DNA of 41,123 nucleotides from Chloroflexota bacterium (GCA_026389555.1 JAPLHQ010000062.1:1-41123), one strand, 5' to 3'. Shown: positions 31,802 through 40,763, counted from the first letter of the stretch. Notes: generated from the sequence alone by a model not told the origin. Made by a program: numbers and translations.

Positions 31802-33009
31802 TGAGTAATCAGCGAAAGAGCCCAGCTCCACTGATTGGGCGTGCCGGTGTTGTGCTTGTGGCAACCGACATCCTTGCTGGCGTGCTGGTGTTGCCGGTTG
31901 CTGCGCTGCTGCGGGAGCACCTCATCCCGAGCGGACTTCCGTTCGCCGCCCCTGAGCAGCAGATCAACGAACTCGGGCGGCTCGCCCTCTGGGTCAGCGC
32001 GGCGCTTTCAGGAGTCCTCTGGCCGATCGCCCTCCGCGCGGTTGACCCTGGCTACCCGTCAGCGCTGCTCCCAGTGCGACGCGTGCTGATTGCAGCAGTC
32101 ACATGGCTCCTCTCCATCTCAGGGACGATCTACCTCCTTGATAAGAGTCTTGAGAGCCGCGCCTTGGTTGTGCTCGCAACGCTGTTGATCCTTGCGGCAT
32201 CTCTCGTGGCTAGGCAGCGCACACATGGAACTACACGCGGCTCTGACGTTCCAGAGGCGGCACTCCCGTCTCTCGGCGCTGCCGCAGAGGCGGCGCTGAT
32301 TCGTGGCGAGCCAATCGCGATCTCTGTTGAGCGACTGAGAGGTGCGCTCGCTAGGCCAACGATCGTCTATGAAGGCGAGCGGATCTGGATCTACCCAAGC
32401 GCCCTCAGTCCCGCCGAGCGGCTAACAAAGCGGCTGCTTGACGTGGTCCTCGCGAGCCTGTTGATCGTGCTGCTCTCGCCAGTGATGCTCCTTGTGACCC
32501 TACTCCTTCTCGTTCGAGACGGACGCCCCATCATCTTCTCTGATGCCCGTGCGGGGCTTTTCGGTCGCCCATTTAGGGTGCGCAAGTTTCGAACCATGAG
32601 AGTTGGCGCCGATGCGGAGCGGGCCGCGCTCTGGGATCAGCGTGAGACGAAAGGTCCCGCATTCAAGATTGCAGATGATCCGCGCATCACGCCGCTTGGC
32701 CGAATCCTTCGGAAGTTCAGCCTTGACGAGCTCCCGCAGCTCTTTGATGTGGTTGCAGGTCGCATGAGCCTTGTTGGCCCGCGGCCAGCAGGACTTGATG
32801 AGCTCACCCATTACGAGGATCGGCACCGCCTGCGCCTCACCGTGCGCCCCGGGGTTACCGGTCTGTGGCAGGTGCGGCGCACAATGGATGAGGATTTTGA
32901 GCAGCGCATGAGCGATGACCTGGAGTACATCCAGCGCTGGTCAATCCTTCTCGATCTTATGATTGTTCTTCGAACTGTTCGCGTTGTCCTCTCTGGTCGC
33001 GGGGTTTAG
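31801..33009 (+). CDS. Polyprenyl-phosphate sugar-1-phosphate transferase (WbaP/WcaJ-like)
   Basis: A 402-residue initiating transferase that loads the first sugar phosphate onto undecaprenyl phosphate for repeat-unit synthesis. The N-terminal half has about four helices. The C-terminal catalytic domain (about 210-402) contains '[22 protein letters not shown]', '[10 protein letters not shown]', '[41 protein letters not shown]', and '[10 protein letters not shown]'. All are hallmarks of the bacterial sugar transferase family. The full-length, WbaP-like layout lacks an obvious intact CoA-binding-type middle domain. It overlaps the upstream stop (TGATG). The sugar used cannot be told. Confidence 0.93.
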   Translation: MSNQRKSPAPLIGRAGVVLVATDILAGVLVLPVAALLREHLIPSGLPFAAPEQQINELGRLALWVSAALSGVLWPIALRAVDPGYPSALLPVRRVLIAAVTWLLSISGTIYLLDKSLESRALVVLATLLILAASLVARQRTHGTTRGSDVPEAALPSLGAAAEAALIRGEPIAISVERLRGALARPTIVYEGERIWIYPSALSPAERLTKRLLDVVLASLLIVLLSPVMLLVTLLLLVRDGRPIIFSDARAGLFGRPFRVRKFRTMRVGADAERAALWDQRETKGPAFKIADDPRITPLGRILRKFSLDELPQLFDVVAGRMSLVGPRPAGLDELTHYEDRHRLRLTVRPGVTGLWQVRRTMDEDFEQRMSDDLEYIQRWSILLDLMIVLRTVRVVLSGRGV

Positions 33010-33017
33010 CAGATCGG

Positions 33018-34244
33018 ATGGATGACCCTAACGGCTCTTCGTCAGTTCAGCACTACATTGCGATCAACGATTTACTCGTTTATGGTGCTGTTCTCACACG
33101 TCCAACTGGCATCCAGCGCGTAGCGCTTAACCTTGCGCTTGCGCTTCACGAGCGCTACGGATACCAGAGCGTGCGAGTGCATCACTCTGCCGCGCGACAT
33201 GCATCAATACCGCGTAGTGACGCTCGCTCACTCCTCGCAACGCTCGCCGATCCGCTCTTGCGCCTTCTCTCCCATGCGCCGCGCGTGGTGCAGGAGCGCC
33301 TCCGTAGTACGGCGCGAGGCCTACTCTCTCGCTTCACCGGCGGCGGGGGAGACGCGGTGGTGTTCCAGCGCGGCGATTGGCTCCTCGTGTTGGGGGCACC
33401 ATGGATTGCCCCCGGAGCGGCAACCGCGATCGTGCAGGTGCATGAACGGACCGGAGTCCGTATTGCGCTGCTTGTTCATGATCTACTCCCTGCAACTTCA
33501 CCCGCCTGGTTCACGGATGCGCAGGGACTTACTGCAAAGCACGACATTGAGGTGCTGATTGGGGCCGCAGAGAAGATCTTCACCGTCTCTAAGGAAGTTG
33601 GAGTTGAGCTCTCTGAACGCTACGGACGGGCATCTGCTCTCTTGAACCCTGCTGATCCGATCATCACGACAGCACGTTCGCTTCAGTCTTCTAGTGAGCG
33701 CACCATCGTCAGCGTGGGGACACTCCACCCACGAAAAAATCTTGCAGCGCTCGTGCGAATTTGGGAGGCCTGGGCGATGGAGGTGGAGGCTACAACTGGG
33801 AGCTTTGCAAGCCTTCCCACGCTCGTGCTGGTTGGGCGTCGCCACCCACAAGACGGTGAACTGTTTTCGCTCCTTGCAACACATCGCAGGGCGGCGAGCA
33901 AGATTCGTCTCGTCCATACCGCGAGTGATGCAGAGCTTGCTGACCTCTATGCCACCTCACGATTCCTTGTGATGCCTTCACTCGCAGAGGGTTGGGGGCT
34001 TCCCGTTCGAGAGGCGCTCGTTGCGGGGAGGCCGTCGATCGTGACAGACGCGGTCCCCGCCGCATCGGGACTGCCGTACTGCGAGGTGGTGCCAGCTGGA
34101 GATGAAGTGGCGCTTGGTGAAGCAATTCGACGCTGGTGGAGCGGGGGCACCCCGGAGCTCCTGTCGGAGCGCATTCGTGAAGAGTTCACACCGCGAACGT
34201 GGGAGAGCGTTGCTGCAGACGTCTCGTCGCAGCTACGTAGCTAA
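33018..34244 (+). CDS. Glycosyltransferase family 4-like
   Basis: A 408-residue GT-B-fold glycosyltransferase. The donor-binding half has 'TIVSVGTLHPRKNLAALVRIWE' and 'LPSLAEGWGLPVREALVAGRPSIVTDAVPAASG' (recorded as 'MPSLAEGWGLPV'), the E-x7-E type nucleotide-sugar site. The N-terminal half has 'RPTGIQRVALNLALAL', typical of acceptor-binding loops. It starts 8 nt after the sugar transferase stop with no clear Shine-Dalgarno, so it probably relies on coupled translation. Its stop overlaps the convergent glycosyltransferase stop by 4 bp (CTAA). It likely adds the second or a later sugar of the repeat unit. Confidence 0.88.
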   Translation: MDDPNGSSSVQHYIAINDLLVYGAVLTRPTGIQRVALNLALALHERYGYQSVRVHHSAARHASIPRSDARSLLATLADPLLRLLSHAPRVVQERLRSTARGLLSRFTGGGGDAVVFQRGDWLLVLGAPWIAPGAATAIVQVHERTGVRIALLVHDLLPATSPAWFTDAQGLTAKHDIEVLIGAAEKIFTVSKEVGVELSERYGRASALLNPADPIITTARSLQSSSERTIVSVGTLHPRKNLAALVRIWEAWAMEVEATTGSFASLPTLVLVGRRHPQDGELFSLLATHRRAASKIRLVHTASDAELADLYATSRFLVMPSLAEGWGLPVREALVAGRPSIVTDAVPAASGLPYCEVVPAGDEVALGEAIRRWWSGGTPELLSERIREEFTPRTWESVAADVSSQLRS

Positions 34245-35080
34245 GGGGCAAGCGTTTCGCGAATCACCTGTTGAATCTCCGCCCACGGGCGACGGTCAAG
34301 GCGCTGCCAGAGCTGCCCGGTCCGTAGCGCGTACCAGGGGGTATTGTGCTGGCCCCAGAGTCCGTGATGTGTCACAAGGCGTACTGGAAGGCCAATCAGC
34401 GGGATTCCAGCTGAACGCCAGGCGAGCTCTCGGATGCGGTCTTGGCTTGTGCCCTGCGGCGCACTTACGTTGAACCCCTTCGCAACTTGAGCACTCCACG
34501 CAGCGATTCCCTGATGGTCGCGCGCACCGTACGCGCCTTCTCGCTCCGCTCCGTCAAGGTGAAACCGCTCGATGTAATCACTCAGGAGTGCCCGAGACGC
34601 ACGATGCGCCTCTGCGCTCACCAGCAAGGCCTGGTGCTCAAGGCTTCCGTCCCGATGTGTTGGGCTTGCCCCAATGACGTGGCCTGGTGATGAGGTCATG
34701 CGTGATGCGGCCAAGAGCGCCGTGAGCGCGGTAGGGGCTAGCTCAACGTCATCCTCAACACAGATCACTCGACTGATGCCCTTTCGGCTGAAGACCTCAT
34801 CAAGCGTTTGAATGAGGTGTGCAGGAAGTCCGCGATTACGCTGCTGCACTCGAACCTCTGCGCTTGGTAGCTCCGTTCGACTGATTCGCTCAACCTCTGC
34901 AGCGGTCTGCTGTGACCCCGCATCGCTTCGTGGCCCATCAATTGCAATGACGAGTGGCGCACGTGCGTCGCTTGGCGAAGTGGCGGCGAGCGTCTCGAGT
35001 GCCACATGCAGTGAGCGGATCGTTCGTCGTAGGGCGGCGGGCCTGTTGTATGCGAAGAGGACGATTGCCGCGTCGCTCAC
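34241..35080 (-). CDS. GT-A-type glycosyltransferase
   Basis: A 279-residue transferase. The N-terminus 'SDAAIVLFAYNRPAALRRTIRSL' begins a GT-A Rossmann-like fold. 'VICVEDDVELAPTALTALLAAS' carries the metal-binding acidic cluster (EDD), resembling GT2 and GNT-I-like enzymes. The track ORF is longer (start 35242), but that part is antisense to real ugd sequence. GTG 35080 is 4 nt after the ugd stop and starts exactly at the conserved fold. It is cotranscribed with ugd. Its donor may be UDP-glucuronate, but that is speculation from the neighbour. Confidence 0.8.
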   Translation of the reverse strand: MSDAAIVLFAYNRPAALRRTIRSLHVALETLAATSPSDARAPLVIAIDGPRSDAGSQQTAAEVERISRTELPSAEVRVQQRNRGLPAHLIQTLDEVFSRKGISRVICVEDDVELAPTALTALLAASRMTSSPGHVIGASPTHRDGSLEHQALLVSAEAHRASRALLSDYIERFHLDGAEREGAYGARDHQGIAAWSAQVAKGFNVSAPQGTSQDRIRELAWRSAGIPLIGLPVRLVTHHGLWGQHNTPWYALRTGQLWQRLDRRPWAEIQQVIRETLAP

Positions 35081-35084
35081 TGGA

Positions 35085-36407
35085 TCAGCTCTCTCCTCGG
35101 CCAATCCCCGAGTAGGTGATACCAGCAGCTGCCATCGCGGCCGGATCAAAGAGGTTCCTTCCGTCAACCACCACTCGCTCGGAGAGGGTGCCGGCAAGCT
35201 CGCTAGGGGAGGCAGAGCGGAACTCTGGCCAATCTGCCGCAATCACAAGTGCGTCAGCACCCTGGGTTGCCTCAGCAGCAGTGCCTACTACCGTCACGTC
35301 CTTCTCTGCCGCGTAGTGGCGACGCGCAGCCTCTCCCGCTGCAGGGTCAAACGCCTGGACCTTGGCGCCCGCATCAACAAGATCCTGGATAAGGATGTGA
35401 CTCGGCGCGTCGCGCATATCGTCAGTTCCGGCCTTGAAGGCGATCCCCCACACCGCAACCGTGCGCCCGGCAAGGTCGCCAAGATGCCGCTCTAACTTTT
35501 CAGTGATGCGGTGTGCTTGGACACTGTTCACTTCGGCAACGGCCCGTGCAACCCCCATGGTGACGCCAGCAACCTCTCCTACGGAAATGAGTGATGCAAC
35601 ATCCTTCGGCAAGCAGGAGCCGCCGTACCCCATCCCTGGCTGGAGGTACTCCTTGCCGATCCGTGGATCTGCGCCGATCCCGCGCTGCACTTCGGCAACA
35701 TCTGCGCCAACTGCCTCGGCGAGATTAGCGAGTTCATTCATGAAGCTGATCCGCGTCGCAAGCATGGCATTCGCGGCGTACTTCACCAGCGCCGCAGATG
35801 CGGCATCCATGCGCAAGATCTTCTCTGGCGGGACGAAGGAGGCATAGAGCGACGCTACGGTAGCGACTGAATCAGCGTCATCTCCTCCAACCACAACACG
35901 GTCTGGCTCAAGGAAGTCCTTTACAGATGATCCAGCGCGCAGGAACTCTGGATTCACAACAACCTGCGCAGCGTATGGAACAGCACGCAGTGAGAACTCA
36001 TGACGAACTTCATCGAGCACGCGCTCTGCAGCGCCGACTGGGGCGGTGCTCTTCACCACGACGATCACGTTGTTTGCGGCGCCGCGTCCAATTGCATGCG
36101 CAACGCTGATCAGTTGTGACTCGTCAGTACTCCCGTCTGCACTCGATGGCGTTCCAACCGCAAGCACATGCATCGTGCCGTGGCTCGCGGCTACCTCCGG
36201 GTCGCCGGAGAAGGTGAGCTTCCCTGAAGCGACCCCCTTCGCAACAAGTGCGTCAAGACCCGCTTCAACAAACGGGACTCGCCCCTGCTGAAGTGCCTGA
36301 AGTCGCTCTGGATTCGGATCAACTGTGAGCACCTCATGTCCCGCCTCTGCAAAGCATGCGGCGGCAACAAGGCCAACGTAGCCTGCTCCATAGACGGTGA
36401 TCTTCAT
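35085..36407 (-). CDS. ugd: UDP-glucose 6-dehydrogenase
   Basis: A 440-residue enzyme that oxidises UDP-glucose to UDP-glucuronate with NAD+. The NAD-binding loop is 'MKITVYGAGYVGLVAAACFAEAGHEV'. Further motifs are 'VVKSTAPVGAAERV', 'VVNPEFLRAGSSVKDFLEPDRVVVG', and the catalytic block 'QPGMGYGGSCLPKDVASL' with C265 as nucleophile. ATG 36407 is chosen rather than the longer track ORF because it starts the Rossmann fold. It lacks a good Shine-Dalgarno and overlaps the stop of a 23-codon ORF (ATGA). It provides a uronic-acid donor for the polysaccharide locus. Related GDP-mannose or UDP-ManNAc dehydrogenases are less likely. Confidence 0.93.
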   Translation of the reverse strand: MKITVYGAGYVGLVAAACFAEAGHEVLTVDPNPERLQALQQGRVPFVEAGLDALVAKGVASGKLTFSGDPEVAASHGTMHVLAVGTPSSADGSTDESQLISVAHAIGRGAANNVIVVVKSTAPVGAAERVLDEVRHEFSLRAVPYAAQVVVNPEFLRAGSSVKDFLEPDRVVVGGDDADSVATVASLYASFVPPEKILRMDAASAALVKYAANAMLATRISFMNELANLAEAVGADVAEVQRGIGADPRIGKEYLQPGMGYGGSCLPKDVASLISVGEVAGVTMGVARAVAEVNSVQAHRITEKLERHLGDLAGRTVAVWGIAFKAGTDDMRDAPSHILIQDLVDAGAKVQAFDPAAGEAARRHYAAEKDVTVVGTAAEATQGADALVIAADWPEFRSASPSELAGTLSERVVVDGRNLFDPAAMAAAGITYSGIGRGES

Positions 36408-36475
36408 AGACGCTTCTTGATGAACGCCGTAAGCCAGGAGACGAGCACCGCTGGCAGGTTGATTGATTCGAACAT
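36404..36475 (-). CDS. Putative 23-residue leader ORF coupled to ugd
   Basis: The minus strand encodes MFESINLPAVLVSWLTAFIKKRL, ending in a TGA that overlaps the ugd ATG by 4 nt (ATGA). An AGGGGG Shine-Dalgarno lies 4 nt before its ATG, whereas ugd itself has no good site. The peptide has a hydrophobic middle and a basic end, like a small membrane-associated peptide. Upstream, TTAGGGG is repeated 12 nt apart on this strand, with an inverted CCCTAA copy beyond. The ORF is too short for the track. It may be a genuine micropeptide or just a ribosome loading device. Confidence 0.42.
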   Translation of the reverse strand: MFESINLPAVLVSWLTAFIKKRL

Positions 36476-36554
36476 AGATCCCCCTAAAAGCGCCCCTAAG
36501 CAAGGTCAGTGCCGATTAGGGTAGCGCCCCCCTGCGTCAGCGTCGCCGCTCCCT

Positions 36555-36560
36555 CACAAT
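36555..36560 (+). promoter_or_regulatory. Possible leaderless -10 of the serine hydrolase gene
   Basis: CACAAT ends 6 nt before ATG 36567. The intervening CAGGGG could alternatively act as a short-spaced Shine-Dalgarno. Confidence 0.4.
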
Positions 36561-36566
36561 CAGGGG

Positions 36567-39308
36567 ATGATCCGAATCGCCCGTTTTACGCTTGCCCTCC
36601 TCCTGGCTGCCGGGGGGCTATCGGCGCAGCTCGGCACGCCGAGCAGTGCCCGCGCGGCGAGCGGAGGCTGGGAGGCTTGTGCCGCGCGACCCGTCCCACT
36701 CCCTTCTCCCCGCGTACTCGACCCCGCCCTGCAAGACCGCATCCAACAGCGCGTCTCAACCTGGCGAGAGAACCGTCGCACTCGCTATCCAGGGCTCTCG
36801 GTTGCGCTCCGTTGGGATGACGGCAGGGCGGCGACGGCGGTCAGCGGTGTTGCAGACAGCAACAGTGGCCGAAAGGTGGCGCCAGCCACACCCTTTGCAC
36901 TTGCAAGTGTCAGTAAGCCGTTCACTGCGGCGCTTGCGCTACTCCTCGATGCCTGCGGCGTAATGCCGCTCAGTACACGTGCCGCGTCACTCGTTCCATA
37001 TGCTGACGTTCGCCCCGAGGCCACCATTGAAGACCTCTTGCGTCACGAAGGTGGAATGAGTGACTGGCTAACCGACAAGTACACCCGCATGAACTGGCTC
37101 ATTCAACATCCGAACGGCAAGGTTGGCCCGAAGACTGCCGTTCAGAACCTGCTGCCGCGTGGAGAGATTGGCGACTTTGATTACTCCAATTCCAGCTTTA
37201 CCTTGATCACGCTTGCGGCGGAGAAGGCAACGGGAGTGAGCTGGCGCGAACTGCTGCAGGAGTTAATCATCAAGCCACTCGGGCTAAAGGAGACTGCGTT
37301 CGGTCCTGTTGCTGGTGCGTCGCGTACGCACATCTGGTCGCGCGGCAAGATGCGACCATTCGGTCAGCCAGGCTGGGGCCCAACTCGCTCAGCGGCGGCG
37401 ATCCTGCGCGGTGCTGGCGATCTCTTCGCAACGCCACGCGATCTTGCGAAGTTTGGCGAGCTTCTTTGGGGTGACAGGCTGCTAGAGGGGAGCCAGACGC
37501 AACTTATCAACGGGATTGCAAGCTTGACGGGCCTCCCATGGTCATACACGGTGGGCACGATGATGGATCGAAGCTGGCTTGGCACCTTGCGGACCTACGG
37601 ACACACAGGTGGATACAGCGGCGCAAGCACCACACTGCGCCGCATCCCTGAGCTTGGCGTCACGGTTGCCGTCACGGCGAATGGAATGGGTACGCCCGGA
37701 AACTACGCTGATGATCTTGCGGTCAATCTGATTGACCTGCTTGACGTTGCAGCCCCTAGTTCCGCACAGGCGATCGCTGGCGTGAGTGGCGTCGGACTCA
37801 CCGCCGCTTCACGCGCAAATCCAGAGCCGTTTCCCGTTGTGACTCCTGCAGCACTCCTTGTATGCGGCGACGGAAGCGCGGCGAGTGGCAGCGCGACGAC
37901 TGGCGGCACGCTCGGTTGGCAGGACCTCTCCTCTGGCGGAGATGGCAGCGAAGTCGGCGAATGGTCTGGACGCGCCACGGCGCTCGCCGAACTCCCGGAC
38001 GGCCGCCTCCTTGCTGGTGGCGTTGCGTTGACGCGCGCTGGTGGCGTTGCGGTGAAGGGGCTTGCGGTTCGCGATCCAAAGAGCGGCGCGTGGAGCCCCT
38101 TCGCATCTCTGACGCGTGCGGACGGCACGGTGGCAACCGTGACGGCGATCAGCGTTGACAGCGCACGTCAGCGTCTCTTCGTTAGCGGAGATTTCACTAC
38201 GGTTGCCACAAAAGCTCGGCGTACGGCAGCGAAGGGGATCACGATGCTCAACCTGAAGAGTGGACGCTGGTCGGCGCTAAGCGGTGGCTTGCGTGGGAGC
38301 GTGCTGGTGCGCGCGATCTCCCTTGACACAGCGAGCGGTCGCATCGCCGTCGGCGGAAAGTTCACTGTTCCTGGGAAGGCGAAGGGCGTCAACGTTGGCC
38401 TTTGGGATCCAGCAGGTGGCTGGACCCAGCTCGTGGCGAGCTCTCCGAGCGCGGCGATCAGTGGCCTTGTTGAATCCGTTGCCCTCACAACGTCAGGTGT
38501 GGTGCACGCCGGCGGGCATCTTCTTATTGGCGATAGTGAGGCGTTGATGGCTCGCTGGAGCACCGCAGCTGGCGGTTGGAGCGCGAGTGCAACGAGCTCA
38601 ACGCTCGGTGATGCGCCGCGCGCTCTCGCGGTTGACGCAGGTGGCGCACTGATTGCGGGAACGGGAATCGGCTGGTATGGCAGTCCGCTGGTGCGCGAAA
38701 GCGCGCTCAGCGGCTACGGATGGGAGCGCGTGGGTGGTGGTCTTACCCTCTCGCGCCGAACCGCATGGATCTCAGCGCTCGCTCAGGGGCCAGACGGACG
38801 CGTTGCCGTTGGCGGAGCGTTTAGCACTTCCGGCAGCACGAGTTTGCAGAACGTTGCGATCTGGGACCCAGCGAATCAGGGGCTCACTGGGCTTGGCGGC
38901 GGACTTCCAGCTGAGCCCGATGCACTCGCAAGCTCAGCGCACTCCCTTGCCTACGCAACGCTTCGACTCCGCAGTACCGCACCTGGTGGCACTGGTCGAA
39001 CCTGCGTCACCGCGTGGGGTGTACCAGTCCCTGCAGCACCAGCAACACCCACGCTGACCGCAACGCGCCGCAGCATCACCGTTCGCTGGGCAGCAGCATC
39101 ATCTGGAAGCGCACCGACCGGCTGGGTCGCGGAGGCGCGCGCAAGTGGCCACGCCACACGCTCGTGCGTTGCCGCCGCGCCGCTCCTCACCTGTGCGATA
39201 AGCGGACTCGACGCCGCTACGAAGTACAGCGTGCGCCTGCGCGCCTACACCGTTCCTGCTGGCCCTTCGCCCAACTCTGCCGCCGTGAAGGTGACGACAA
39301 AGCGCTAG
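36567..39308 (+). CDS. Secreted class C beta-lactamase-like serine hydrolase with propeller and Fn3 regions
   Basis: A 913-residue exported protein with a signal peptide 'RFTLALLLAAGGLSAQLGTPSSARA' (about 5-30). The serine hydrolase domain (about 50-390) has the catalytic S-x-x-K 'SVSK' (S114, K117), the Y-x-N 'DYSNSSFTLI' and the H-x-G-type 'HTGGYSG'. This is the penicillin-binding/class C/esterase family; antibiotic hydrolysis is not implied. Next comes about 400 residues of repeats such as 'DGRLLAGGVAL', 'RIAVGGKFTVPG' and 'RVAVGGAFSTSGSTSLQNVAIWDP', probably a beta-propeller (delta-60/Rax2-like). The last 90 residues resemble fibronectin type III ('TPTLTATRRSITVRWAAAS'). A surface role in cell-wall or polysaccharide binding is likely. 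Confidence 0.85.
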   Translation: MIRIARFTLALLLAAGGLSAQLGTPSSARAASGGWEACAARPVPLPSPRVLDPALQDRIQQRVSTWRENRRTRYPGLSVALRWDDGRAATAVSGVADSNSGRKVAPATPFALASVSKPFTAALALLLDACGVMPLSTRAASLVPYADVRPEATIEDLLRHEGGMSDWLTDKYTRMNWLIQHPNGKVGPKTAVQNLLPRGEIGDFDYSNSSFTLITLAAEKATGVSWRELLQELIIKPLGLKETAFGPVAGASRTHIWSRGKMRPFGQPGWGPTRSAAAILRGAGDLFATPRDLAKFGELLWGDRLLEGSQTQLINGIASLTGLPWSYTVGTMMDRSWLGTLRTYGHTGGYSGASTTLRRIPELGVTVAVTANGMGTPGNYADDLAVNLIDLLDVAAPSSAQAIAGVSGVGLTAASRANPEPFPVVTPAALLVCGDGSAASGSATTGGTLGWQDLSSGGDGSEVGEWSGRATALAELPDGRLLAGGVALTRAGGVAVKGLAVRDPKSGAWSPFASLTRADGTVATVTAISVDSARQRLFVSGDFTTVATKARRTAAKGITMLNLKSGRWSALSGGLRGSVLVRAISLDTASGRIAVGGKFTVPGKAKGVNVGLWDPAGGWTQLVASSPSAAISGLVESVALTTSGVVHAGGHLLIGDSEALMARWSTAAGGWSASATSSTLGDAPRALAVDAGGALIAGTGIGWYGSPLVRESALSGYGWERVGGGLTLSRRTAWISALAQGPDGRVAVGGAFSTSGSTSLQNVAIWDPANQGLTGLGGGLPAEPDALASSAHSLAYATLRLRSTAPGGTGRTCVTAWGVPVPAAPATPTLTATRRSITVRWAAASSGSAPTGWVAEARASGHATRSCVAAAPLLTCAISGLDAATKYSVRLRAYTVPAGPSPNSAAVKVTTKR

Positions 39309-39321
39309 CGGCTCGTACGCA

Positions 39322-39693
39322 CTACTTGATCGTGATCGTGAAGGTGAGCACCTCACCACTGGTGCCGTTTGTCAGCGTGATCGTGACGCTTCCGGCTGCG
39401 AGTGCCGCGGCGCCTGGGTTAAACGTTGCGCCATCAAGTTCGCCGCCTGGCGTTAGCTCCACAAGATCCGCTGGATCAGCGGCCATCGTCCAGGCACCAG
39501 GATCCTCCACGTTGAATACCACCGTTCGCCCAACGGTAACTTCTGCGCTGGCCTGCGTTGGCTCCAAGATCACCGGCCCAATCACCTGTGTGCTGCCGCT
39601 TGGTGATTCGCTTGCGCCGCCGCCACATGCTGCGGCACCGCCAACCAGTGCTGCGCTAAGAAGGAGAAGCTGGAGTGACGTTGAACCGCGCAT
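39322..39693 (-). CDS. Small hypothetical lipoprotein
   Basis: Not recognised. The 123-residue precursor has a lipoprotein signal 'STSLQLLLLSAALVGGAAAC' with lipid attachment at C23, then a Gly-Ser linker. One compact beta-rich domain of about 90 residues follows ('EVTVGRTVVFNVEDPGAWTMAADPADLVELTPGG...AGSVTITLTNG'). This recalls Ig-like or chagasin-type inhibitor folds with a W-x-x-x-x-D pattern, but I would not assign a family. ATG 39693 is preferred to 39705 because GAGGTG lies 5 nt upstream. It is convergent with the serine hydrolase. Confidence 0.72.
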   Translation of the reverse strand: MRGSTSLQLLLLSAALVGGAAACGGGASESPSGSTQVIGPVILEPTQASAEVTVGRTVVFNVEDPGAWTMAADPADLVELTPGGELDGATFNPGAAALAAGSVTITLTNGTSGEVLTFTITIK

Positions 39694-39785
39694 ATGACAC
39701 CTCATCTATGGGGCGGAACAGAGCCGCCGACCTCACCATAACGCCGTGCCGCTTTACGGAGTTCCCAAGCACGACGGGCGTGGAC

Positions 39786-39791
39786 TAGGCT
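39786..39791 (+). promoter_or_regulatory. Leaderless -10 of the GH18 gene
   Basis: TAGGCT ends 6 nt before ATG 39798. Confidence 0.5.
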
Positions 39792-39797
39792 GAGGCA

Positions 39798-40733
39798 ATG
39801 CTCACCACAAAGGCGATCAGTGTCCTCCTCTGCGGCGCCCTCCTTGCAGGGTGCACTGGCGCATCAAACGAACAGCCTGCTGCATCGCGCAGCTTCCGGA
39901 TCGTAGGCTACGTAACTGCGGCGGCAGTCCTTGACGTGATCGACTTCTCACGCCTGACACACGTGAACTACGCCTTCCTCCTCCCAAAGAAGAGTGGCGA
40001 GCTAAAGACGTTCGGCTCACCTACGCAGCTTCGCCGCGTCGTGGAGATTGCGCATGCTAGCAACGTGAAGGTGCTCATCTCTGTCGGTGGCTGGGGTTGG
40101 GATGACGAGTTTGAGACGCTTGCGGCGGCAGCAGATCGGCGCGCACGATTTGTAAGCGCGGTGGTTGACTTCGTTGCGGAGTACCAACTTGATGGTGCTG
40201 ACATTGACTGGGAGTATCCCGACGCCGGTGCGTCAAGTGAACACTTCGTTGCGCTGATGCGCGAACTTCGTGCCGCGCTACCGTCAGGGAGTCTGCTAAC
40301 AACAGCGGTCGTCTCCGATGCAACGCACGCTGACGGTATTGACCCCGTCATCTTCGAGATTGTGGACTTCGTCAACGTGATGGCCTATGACGGCGGGCCC
40401 GCCAACCACTCGCCACTCAGCCTTGCAGAGCAGGCGCTCACCTCGTGGAACGCCAAGGGTCTACGCAAAGATCAGCGTGTTCTCGGTGTGCCGTTCTATG
40501 CGCGCCCAGGGGACATCTCCTATCGCAAGCTCTTCGAATCTGATCCGGCGACGGCAGATGGGGATCGCGTCTTCTACTTCAGCGAAGAGCAGAACTACAA
40601 CGGTCCCGCCACGCTGCGCGCAAAGGTGGCGCTCGCCAAGGAGGAGGCGTCAGGGGTCATGATCTGGGAGCTCTCCCAAGACGCGCTCGGCGACGACTCA
40701 CTCCTGAAGGTGATCTGGGAGGCGAGTCAGTAG
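39798..40733 (+). CDS. GH18-family glycosidase lipoprotein (chitinase-like)
   Basis: A 311-residue lipoprotein with signal 'MLTTKAISVLLCGALLAGC' (lipid at C19). The glycoside hydrolase 18 barrel is complete. It has 'RIVGYVTAAAVLDVIDFSRLTHVNYAFLLP' (beta 1-2), 'VKVLISVGGWGWDDEF' (the S-x-G-G motif) and the catalytic D-x-x-D-x-D-x-E as 'DGADIDWE' (132-139, acid E139). 'VDFVNVMAYDGG' and 'GVMIWELSQDALGDDSLL' complete it. It should cleave beta-1,4-N-acetylglucosamine links in chitin, peptidoglycan or a GlcNAc-containing exopolysaccharide. Its anchored position suits nutrient scavenging or wall turnover. Confidence 0.92.
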   Translation: MLTTKAISVLLCGALLAGCTGASNEQPAASRSFRIVGYVTAAAVLDVIDFSRLTHVNYAFLLPKKSGELKTFGSPTQLRRVVEIAHASNVKVLISVGGWGWDDEFETLAAAADRRARFVSAVVDFVAEYQLDGADIDWEYPDAGASSEHFVALMRELRAALPSGSLLTTAVVSDATHADGIDPVIFEIVDFVNVMAYDGGPANHSPLSLAEQALTSWNAKGLRKDQRVLGVPFYARPGDISYRKLFESDPATADGDRVFYFSEEQNYNGPATLRAKVALAKEEASGVMIWELSQDALGDDSLLKVIWEASQ

Positions 40734-40751
40734 CAGGGCGTAGGTTCGTGG

Positions 40752-40757
40752 CAGACT
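40752..40757 (+). promoter_or_regulatory. Possible leaderless -10 of the terminal partial gene
   Basis: CAGACT ends 6 nt before ATG 40764, matching the variant CANNNT-N6 seen also at 4299 and 36567. Confidence 0.35.
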
Positions 40758-40763
40758 TCTCCC

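Noticed and set aside
36567-37750. Beta-lactamase as an antibiotic resistance gene
   Set aside because: The SxxK serine hydrolase family is mostly esterases and peptidases; nothing here points to antibiotic hydrolysis.
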